A stretch of 64,000 nt of DNA from Bacteroidales bacterium M7 (GTDB lineage: Bacteria > Bacteroidota > Bacteroidia > Bacteroidales > Muribaculaceae): the NCBI GenBank assembly GCA_001689515.1, contig LUJR01000004.1, positions 4,840 to 68,839 on the forward strand. Direction: 5' to 3'. This document shows, one piece after another, positions 44,927 to 51,327 of the stretch; the stretch's first letter is position 1; every line of letters starts with the position of its first letter. The position numbers and the translations under genes are program-made. A model generated the notes under the pieces. It worked only from the letters and a program-made list of their open reading frames with translations, did not search any database and had not been told where the DNA came from.

Positions 44927-47545
44927 TTATGACAGAGCTGATATTGATGCTTTAAGTGCCTCAATCTTGCTGAGGGCATCGGCTTCCTTCTTGCGTTCGG
45001 CATCAACCACCGTAGCCGGAGCACCGTTGACAAATCTCTCGTTAGAGAGCTTCTTCTGCACCGAGCGGAGAAATCCCTCATAATAGTCAAGATCTTTGCG
45101 CAGTTTGGCAAGTTCGGCGTCTTTGTCGATGCTGTCGGCAAGAGGAACATTAAATTCTACTGTACCCACAAGGAACGCTGATGCCGAAGCATCCTTCTCC
45201 TTGACATTGGCGATTTCCGACAGATTGCACAGTTTGGCGAGAAGGTCTGCCTCTTTGGCTTCCCACTCCCCTACTATGTTGAGCTTAAGGGTTTCCTTGT
45301 TGGGGATATTCTTGGCGGCACGGACGCTTCGTACACCGTTGACTATCTCTTTGATGGTCTCCATCTCGGCGATGATGTCAGCATCGTACACACCTGCCTG
45401 GGGCATTGTGCTATACATGATGGATTCACCGTCAGCCCTCTCGGCGAGATGCTGCCACAACTCCTCGGTGATGAACGGCATGAACGGATGCAACAACCTG
45501 AGCAAGGTGTCCAGATACTCTATGGTCGCATCAAGCGTCTTGCGGTCGATAGGCTTCTGATAAGCCGGCTTGACCATCTCAAGGTACCATGACGAGAACT
45601 CGTCACGGAACAGACGATACACGGCTATAAGAGCCTCGGATATGCGGAATTTTGCAAAGAGGTCGTTGATTTCAGCCACTGCCTTCTCTAATTCAGCCTT
45701 AAACCAGCGGATGGCAGTCTTGGATGACTCAGGCTGTGCCAGTGTCTCATCCACTTCCCAGCCCTTGATCAGGCGGAACGAGTTCCATATCTTGTTGCAG
45801 AAGTTGCGACCCTGTTCACACAGTTTCTTGTCAAAGAATATATCATTGCCGGCAGGCGCACACAGCAGCATGCCCATGCGCACTCCGTCAGCACCATATT
45901 CCTTCATCAGCTCTATGGGGTCGGGCGAATTGCCGAGCTGCTTTGACATCTTGCGTCCTATCTCGTCGCGCACGATGCCTGTGAAATATACGTGGTTAAA
46001 CGGCTGCTTGCCAACGAACTCATATCCGGCAACAATCATACGCGCCACCCAGAAGAAGATGATGTCAGGACCTGTCACGAGGTCGCTTGTGGGATAATAA
46101 TAGGAAATTTCTTTATTCCCCGGGTCAAGGATGCCGTTGAACAGTGAGATCGGCCACAGCCATGACGAGAACCATGTATCAAGGCAGTCCTCGTCCTGTC
46201 GCATGTCTGCGGCGGTTAGAGACGGATTCTTTGCCTGGGCAAGCGCAAGGGCTTCTTCGGGAGTCTCCGCCACTACATATGAGCCGTCAGGGAGATAATA
46301 TGCAGGTACGCGATGACCCCACCACAACTGGCGCGAGATGCACCAGTCGCGCACATTGTTCATCCATGTGTCATATGTGGTCTTGAATTTCTCGGGGATG
46401 AAGCCTACGATGTCATTATCCACAGCCTCAAGTGCGGGCTTGGATATTTCGTCCATTTTGAGATACCACTGGTCGCTCAGGCGGGGCTCCACTACAGTGT
46501 CGGCATTGCGCTCGCTGTAGCCGACCTTGTTCTCATAGTCCTCAATTTTCTCGATAAGTCCTGCAGCCTGAAGGTCTTCGGCTATCTGCTTGCGCACATC
46601 AAAGCGGTCCATGCCTACATACATGCCGCCTTCAGGGCTTATCTTGGCATCATCGGTGAATATGTCTATGCTGTCAAGCCCGTGCTTCTGACCGAGCATA
46701 TAGTCGTTAGGGTCATGCGCCGGGGTGACTTTCAGGCATCCTGTACCGAATTCTATGTCTACATAATCGTCCTCGATGACAGGTATCTCGCGGTTGACGA
46801 GAGGCACTATCACCCTCTTGCCACGCAAGTGCTGATTCTTGGGGTCATTGGGGTTGATGCACATGGCGGTGTCGCCCATTATAGTCTCAGGACGTGTGGT
46901 GGCGACAATGGCATATGTGTCCTCTCCTACCACTTTATATTTGAGATAGTAGAGCTTGCTATGCTCCTCTTTGTACACTACCTCTATGTCGCTCAGCGCG
47001 GTCTTGGCTTTGGGATCCCAGTGCACCATGCGTTTGCCGCGGTAGATAAGACCTTTGTTATAGAGGTCTACAAACACGCGGATGACGCTCTTGTAGCGGA
47101 TATCGTCCATGGTGAATGCCGTGCGGCTCCAGTCACATGATGCGCCGAGCTTTTTGAGCTGTTCAAGGATGATGCCTCCATGCTTATGGGTCCAGTCCCA
47201 GACATGCTTGAGGAACTCTTCACGTGTGAGGTCACTTTTCTTGATGCCTTCGGTGGCAAGCTTGGCTACGACCTTTGCCTCGGTGGCGATAGCGGCATGG
47301 TCGGTACCGGGCACCCACAACGCGTTTTTGCCAAGCATGCGGGCGCGTCGAACGAGTATGTCCTGGATGGTGTTATTGAGCATATGCCCCATATGCAGCA
47401 CGCCGGTGACATTGGGCGGCGGAATGACAATGGTATATGGTTCACGAGCATCAGGTACGCTCTTGAAAAGGTCGTGTTCCAACCAATACGCGTACCACTT
47501 ATCCTCTACATCGGCAGGATTGTAGGTAGTAGCCAATTCGTTCAT
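44927..47545 (-). CDS. valS: Valyl-tRNA synthetase
   Basis: ValS charges tRNA-Val and edits mischarged Thr. The 872-residue class I synthetase has the HIGH-type signature VLHMGHMLNNT near 50, the editing domain (TTRPETIMGDTAM), the KMSKQLGNSPDP motif near 531, the anticodon-binding helical domain, and the C-terminal coiled coil (KLRKDLDYYEGFLRSVQKKL) typical of ValRS. A -7 box at 47601-47608 lies about 55 nt upstream. Confidence 0.98.
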   Translation of the reverse strand: MNELATTYNPADVEDKWYAYWLEHDLFKSVPDAREPYTIVIPPPNVTGVLHMGHMLNNTIQDILVRRARMLGKNALWVPGTDHAAIATEAKVVAKLATEGIKKSDLTREEFLKHVWDWTHKHGGIILEQLKKLGASCDWSRTAFTMDDIRYKSVIRVFVDLYNKGLIYRGKRMVHWDPKAKTALSDIEVVYKEEHSKLYYLKYKVVGEDTYAIVATTRPETIMGDTAMCINPNDPKNQHLRGKRVIVPLVNREIPVIEDDYVDIEFGTGCLKVTPAHDPNDYMLGQKHGLDSIDIFTDDAKISPEGGMYVGMDRFDVRKQIAEDLQAAGLIEKIEDYENKVGYSERNADTVVEPRLSDQWYLKMDEISKPALEAVDNDIVGFIPEKFKTTYDTWMNNVRDWCISRQLWWGHRVPAYYLPDGSYVVAETPEEALALAQAKNPSLTAADMRQDEDCLDTWFSSWLWPISLFNGILDPGNKEISYYYPTSDLVTGPDIIFFWVARMIVAGYEFVGKQPFNHVYFTGIVRDEIGRKMSKQLGNSPDPIELMKEYGADGVRMGMLLCAPAGNDIFFDKKLCEQGRNFCNKIWNSFRLIKGWEVDETLAQPESSKTAIRWFKAELEKAVAEINDLFAKFRISEALIAVYRLFRDEFSSWYLEMVKPAYQKPIDRKTLDATIEYLDTLLRLLHPFMPFITEELWQHLAERADGESIMYSTMPQAGVYDADIIAEMETIKEIVNGVRSVRAAKNIPNKETLKLNIVGEWEAKEADLLAKLCNLSEIANVKEKDASASAFLVGTVEFNVPLADSIDKDAELAKLRKDLDYYEGFLRSVQKKLSNERFVNGAPATVVDAERKKEADALSKIEALKASISALS

Positions 47546-47816
47546 GTTTGCTGTATGATTGTTGTGATGAGCGATTACATCATAATATATAATTCGCCCA
47601 CAAATTTACTCAAAATCACCCACACTTCCGCCATCCCCTCCCCTAAAAATACCACCATTCCCAATAATCTACGCATAATCTTTAGATAACAGTCTCTGCC
47701 GTTATCTTTGGAAACCAGCTTCGGTGAGGTGACGGCTACTGAGAATCGGGCATTCAGTAGGTTCTTGTAAAATTTGGTATGGAGTATGTAGAATGAACTT
47801 AATTAAACGATAGTGT
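47546..47816. other. Intergenic region between valS and the retropepsin gene
   Basis: No gene seen. It has the valS -7 box at 47601-47608, an inverted repeat AGATAAC...GTTATCT at about 47684-47707, and a hairpin at 47736-47760 (CTACT...AGTAG with inner GAAT/ATTC). The last lies 57 nt beyond the stop of the retropepsin gene and could end its transcript, but has no clear T run. Confidence 0.5.
47601..47608 (-). promoter_or_regulatory. -7 box for valS
   Basis: TAAATTTG on the minus strand. I found no matching TTTG at the usual -33 distance. Confidence 0.5.
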
Positions 47817-49139
47817 TTAGAGGTATGTAGTTATAGTGAAGTCTACCATATTGAAACGAACTTTCCCGAATAGCATCAACGACTTCAATCCAAAGTTACA
47901 TTCATAATCCATACCCTGCGGACTGTCTTCAATGCGCACATCCATTTGAGGGACAACAACGGAAGTGCCCCCCAATTGAGCCTCTAAATCAGGCACACGG
48001 TAGCATTGAGATATATGCACACCCCCAATACCAGCCCTTCTTACTGAATCCAATTCGGAGTGGGTGATGATATACTCTTTATTACGCTCATAGAACGTTT
48101 TATCCAACACTCCGTAAGAGGCATCGCCGGAATCAATGCACATTAGCATCGGATTGCCGTGTATCTTCCCTCGTGCAAAAAGGTTCATGCTTGGCGAAAA
48201 GCACATATTATGTGATGTATTGCTTACCGTCGGTGCGGTTGCCGGGACGGTGATTTGACGATTTGCAAAATCTATAGTCATATCTTTAAGCTGCAGCATC
48301 AATTCACTGCCCACGACAATATCAAAGCATTTCATATACTGGTCGGCTTCTTTGTTGTTGGCAGACATTGTAATGATTGTGAAGGGCACGTCGGTGATAG
48401 TAAGAGAACCGAGCCTCAATTCTTTAGCGATAGCGCACTGCCCTGCCTGTACTCCCAGTCCACCGACACTTAGTGCTGCATCTAACGGAATAAGGCCGAA
48501 TTTTTGTGCCAATGAATCGGAAATGATATTAACCCCAGCGCCAGTATCAAACGTAATGTCGGCAGGAATGCCATTGATGGAGCACTCGTTGAGATGCATC
48601 AGCAAAGAATTATGTTTTGCTGGTCCGACAGGCACAAGGCGGAATGGAATAGTAGCAATAGATTGTCCGCCAAAATCTATGCTATATGGCTTATATGCAG
48701 CAAGAGCCGTATATTGGTTGACATATTTCTGCATCCCGGCGATGGCAGCATAATCCAAATGTTGCCTTGTCGCGTCCAATACGGAAGAAACTATATGAGC
48801 GGCTTTTTCATTATCACCTGTGCGGCTCAAATCCATTGCAAACATAACGGATGAGTTGAGCATATTGCCAAGGTCGAGAAACTCTGATTGCGTGTTGAAT
48901 AATTCGGTAAACGCGGAAATGGAAATATCCGGTCGATTAAATCGGTTGCCTATTAAACAACGGGAATACACTTCAAGGAACGGATGGATTGAATCTTTTG
49001 GCGCAGATTTATATATAGAATCAAGACCAAACCAATCCCCACGGTTCATGGCATTGCCGATTTTTTCATCATAAGTCTGCGCAAATCCATTAGAGGAAGC
49101 GTATATAAGAGCTATTAAAGCAAAGAACAATTTCTTCAT
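47817..49139 (-). CDS. Secreted retropepsin-like aspartyl protease with two catalytic motifs
   Basis: A 440-residue protein from ATG 49139, with a signal peptide ending in GFA-QTY. After a helical region of about 150 residues come two aspartic-protease lobes. The first has TFDTGAGVNIIS near 225, the second CIDSGDASYGVL near 355; both match the D(T/S)G catalytic loop followed by a hydrophobic flap region. Two lobes in one chain would give a pepsin-like pseudo-dimer, while most bacterial retropepsin-like proteins carry one lobe per chain. Reading can be extended upstream to 49301, but that extension runs through a frameshifted fossil of the Abi 3' end, so ATG 49139 is preferred: it overlaps the fossil's TGA as ATGA. 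Confidence 0.82.
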   Translation of the reverse strand: MKKLFFALIALIYASSNGFAQTYDEKIGNAMNRGDWFGLDSIYKSAPKDSIHPFLEVYSRCLIGNRFNRPDISISAFTELFNTQSEFLDLGNMLNSSVMFAMDLSRTGDNEKAAHIVSSVLDATRQHLDYAAIAGMQKYVNQYTALAAYKPYSIDFGGQSIATIPFRLVPVGPAKHNSLLMHLNECSINGIPADITFDTGAGVNIISDSLAQKFGLIPLDAALSVGGLGVQAGQCAIAKELRLGSLTITDVPFTIITMSANNKEADQYMKCFDIVVGSELMLQLKDMTIDFANRQITVPATAPTVSNTSHNMCFSPSMNLFARGKIHGNPMLMCIDSGDASYGVLDKTFYERNKEYIITHSELDSVRRAGIGGVHISQCYRVPDLEAQLGGTSVVVPQMDVRIEDSPQGMDYECNFGLKSLMLFGKVRFNMVDFTITTYL

Positions 49140-49286
49140 AGTCGATTGATTTTGTTGCAGACTTGCTGCACGTGGTCGAGTCGGTAGAGCAGCGAATGGC
49201 TGTTTATGCCCATCCATATAAAGAGCGCGCAGTTTTTGGCATGCGTTGAGGATATATGAAGTGGCATTTCCGGAAGTTGCTCCGAC
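49137..49286 (-). pseudogene. Fossil copy of the 3' end of the Abi-family gene
   Basis: Bases 49137-49260 match 50397-50518, the last 120 bases of the Abi-family gene at 50396-51085, at roughly 85-90% by eye. Translated in pieces it gives TSYILNACQKL, then after a 2-nt deletion MGINSHSLLYRLDHVQQ and VCNKINRL followed by TGA; the intact gene has TSYILNAYQKL, MGIDSHSLLYGLDHVQQ and VCNKINRL. The deletion lies in the CTCT stretch near 49230. Weaker similarity reaches about 49286. As in the intact copy, the TGA overlaps the ATG of a secreted protein gene. Confidence 0.85.
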
Positions 49287-49349
49287 TATTAAAATATTCA
49301 TATTCGGTGTATGGGGTAAGTGTCTTTGGACAATGAGCGGGATATATGC

Positions 49350-50399
49350 CTATTCAAGACGAATAAACATTATCTCGTTGAAGTGAGCTTTGCCAACTTC
49401 CTCTCCTTTGAGAATGGCAGGCAAAACAATTACATTGTTTTGTTCAAGTTTTGAAAGAAGATCCCACATAACCTCGTGGTAGAATATTACCGCGGCTTCA
49501 TTTACGTTTGAAAGGCCAAACTTTTTCTTTAATACGCCGACCTTTTCTTTTATTGCATTGCTTAGTTGAGTGGTAATATTGTCTGCTAGTTGATTCATTG
49601 GTGATACCTCTCCGCTTCGTAATACAGGCACAGAGATTTTACCTGACGCATCGCAAATACTCCATGCCGAGGCTTTCGATGCTATGGAATCCGGAAGCGT
49701 CAAATTATTGGGATGTGCCATTATTGCCTTAGCAATATTTATAAGCAATTTATCACCGGGCCAATATCCAAGTTCATCCGACCAGTTTACAGAAACCGGC
49801 CCATAGCTGTTCGTACCGACTTTTTCTTCGGCACGTTTGCTGTATGTAGCCCAATAACTACCCGACCATGTGGGATGCAAATTGAGTTCAGTCGGGCGAG
49901 GTAGTTTATTTCCACCCCAAATAATACCGTCAAGCAACCAAGAGAATATCAAAGAATAAGATTGGGGAGAATATCCATTTTCATTGAATAGTTGCAACAA
50001 TTTCTTGATTTTAGGCTCAATGGTAGGATATATACTATCAACGAATTGCTTGCTGTTTTGGCGCAACAAGTCGGTTTTTCCTTTATCAAAAATTGGCATG
50101 ATAGTTTTTGCACTATCACCATAGCATTCCAACAATCCACCAACTTCCAAAAGCCGTAATTGGCTTTTGTTATAGTGGATGTTGAGTGTGTCAAGTCGAC
50201 TGACTTTATTAGGTGTGATGAAAGCGCATAGAATCTGCCAGTTATTATCTTTTATATATTGCGACGGATGATAACCTTGATAAGATACAAATGCACTCGT
50301 AGAGAAATCTCTGAAAGGGCGGTTTATTATTTCATTACTTTCAGCAAATGAAAGCAATGAGAATAACACAGCTGTTAATAGCAGGATAAGTTTCTTCAT
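49350..50399 (-). CDS. Unknown secreted protein translationally coupled to the Abi gene
   Basis: A 349-residue protein I do not recognise. It starts with a clear signal peptide (MKKLILLLTAVLFSLLSFA) and is otherwise soluble, mostly helical, without cysteine-rich or repeat structure. Notable stretches are NGYSPQSYSLIFSWLLDG, LHPTWSGSYWATYSKRAEE and VIFYHEVMWDLLSKLEQN; the last has a His-Glu pair but no recognised metalloprotease motif. Its ATG overlaps the Abi stop (ATGA), implying coupling. The base composition appears more AT-rich than the housekeeping genes nearby. Downstream is the fossil Abi 3' end and the retropepsin gene. Confidence 0.75.
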   Translation of the reverse strand: MKKLILLLTAVLFSLLSFAESNEIINRPFRDFSTSAFVSYQGYHPSQYIKDNNWQILCAFITPNKVSRLDTLNIHYNKSQLRLLEVGGLLECYGDSAKTIMPIFDKGKTDLLRQNSKQFVDSIYPTIEPKIKKLLQLFNENGYSPQSYSLIFSWLLDGIIWGGNKLPRPTELNLHPTWSGSYWATYSKRAEEKVGTNSYGPVSVNWSDELGYWPGDKLLINIAKAIMAHPNNLTLPDSIASKASAWSICDASGKISVPVLRSGEVSPMNQLADNITTQLSNAIKEKVGVLKKKFGLSNVNEAAVIFYHEVMWDLLSKLEQNNVIVLPAILKGEEVGKAHFNEIMFIRLE

Positions 50400-51085
50400 A
50401 GACGGTTGATTTTGTTGCAGACCTGCTGAACGTGGTCGAGGCCGTAGAGCAACGAATGGCTGTCAATGCCCATCCACATAAAGAGAGTGTGCAGTTTTTG
50501 ATATGCGTTGAGGATATAAGATGTACTGATTGCTGGTTGCCGGAGTGCAAAACATATCGGTTCATGATGAGCGATGCGGTTACGCAATATATTGATGCCG
50601 TCAAGTTCGTTGAACATGAAGGTGTTATTATACTGGCATTGTGCGGTGGAACGCGGTTTGTTTGGAAATATAACGAGCAGACTGCGCCCTACGGCGCGAT
50701 ACTGCGGATTGGCAAACATATATTTCCAAACGCCAAACTCCATTTCGGCAAGGAGTTTGGTATGGGTATAACTGTTATCGCGTTGCAATCGCCGGCAAGC
50801 CTTACGGATAATGTTCGCGCTGTCTCGACAACCTGGAATATCGAATATACCGCCAGGCTCTACTGCATCACGGAGCCAATCATTGCCGAGCCGCTCAACG
50901 AGGATACTGTCAATAGCGTTCCTAATCGCAACCTCGAAGCAACTCAACAATGTAAACACCTCTTGCGACAGATTGAGGTTAAGTCGATACAATGTCATCG
51001 TCTTTTTGGTGTCGCCGCCACAGGCGGTGAGGTATCGTTGCAGCCTTTCAGGCGATAATATCGCTTGGAATTCAGTGAATTTCAC
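50396..51085 (-). CDS. Abi-family protein with HEPN RNase motif
   Basis: A 229-residue cytoplasmic protein starting with GTG. The C-terminal half has LRNRIAHHEPI (Arg168, Arg170, His173, His174), the Rx4-6H active-site motif of HEPN-fold ribonucleases in the exact form found in Abi_2/AbiD/AbiF-type abortive-infection proteins. SCFEVAIRNAIDSIL near 48-62 and FGVWKYMF near 117 are also features of this group. Such proteins cut RNA and stop growth during phage infection or act as toxins. The stop overlaps the start of the secreted gene. The 120-nt leader has a promoter box, a 9-bp hairpin and a terminator-like hairpin, so an RNA partner is possible. The family call is firm; antiphage action is inference. 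Confidence 0.85.
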   Translation of the reverse strand: MKFTEFQAILSPERLQRYLTACGGDTKKTMTLYRLNLNLSQEVFTLLSCFEVAIRNAIDSILVERLGNDWLRDAVEPGGIFDIPGCRDSANIIRKACRRLQRDNSYTHTKLLAEMEFGVWKYMFANPQYRAVGRSLLVIFPNKPRSTAQCQYNNTFMFNELDGINILRNRIAHHEPICFALRQPAISTSYILNAYQKLHTLFMWMGIDSHSLLYGLDHVQQVCNKINRL

Positions 51086-51205
51086 TTTTATTCGTAATCT
51101 TTTTGAGACTGGATTTTCCCTGATCAGAAAAAATCATTACATTTGCAATGTTGATTCCCGGTAGCCCCTGACTCGTCAAGCTATCGGGTTTAGTTTTTAT
51201 AGCGA
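51086..51205 (-). ncRNA. Candidate small RNA / structured leader of the Abi gene
   Basis: Downstream (minus strand) of the -7 box at 51206-51213, a transcript would begin near 51200. It then forms the hairpin 51188-51157 (CCCGATAGC with GCTACCGGG, one G-U pair, loop containing TGAC/GTCA), then the hairpin 51151-51139 (ACATT-GCA-AATGT) followed within 5 nt by six Ts at 51133-51128. Termination there would give an RNA of about 70 nt; read-through would continue into the GTG start at 51085. This is a prediction from the sequence layout only. Confidence 0.35.
51128..51151 (-). terminator. Weak terminator-like hairpin between leader RNA and Abi gene
   Basis: Minus strand: ACATT-GCA-AATGT (5-bp stem) then AATGA and TTTTTT. 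The stem is short, so termination would be partial, as seen in toxin loci preceded by an RNA antitoxin. Confidence 0.35.
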
Positions 51206-51213
51206 CAAATATA
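51206..51213 (-). promoter_or_regulatory. -7 box for the Abi gene
   Basis: TATATTTG on the minus strand matches TAnnTTTG. It would start a transcript near 51200, about 115 nt upstream of the Abi GTG. Confidence 0.45.
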
Positions 51214-51296
51214 GCAAAAAATCAGTGAGATAATATAGAGGCATTTGTTTATATTTATTAAATGTTAACGGGGTGGGAGTTTTGTGGCGAAATTTG

Positions 51297-51304
51297 TAAA
51301 TTTG
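51297..51304 (+). promoter_or_regulatory. -7 box for uvrA
   Basis: TAAATTTG, 23 nt before ATG 51328. The uvrA and Abi promoters are divergent within 100 bp. Confidence 0.5.
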
Positions 51305-51327
51305 TTAGTTAATTTAAGCTGACTTTA

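Noticed and set aside
49140..49301. 54-residue N-terminal extension of the retropepsin gene
   Set aside because: It is the frameshifted Abi 3' end in another frame; the signal peptide begins at ATG 49139.
51157..51198. Plus-strand terminator (hairpin followed by TTTAGTTTTT) upstream of uvrA
   Set aside because: No plus-strand gene lies upstream to be terminated; the hairpin is better read as part of the Abi leader on the minus strand.
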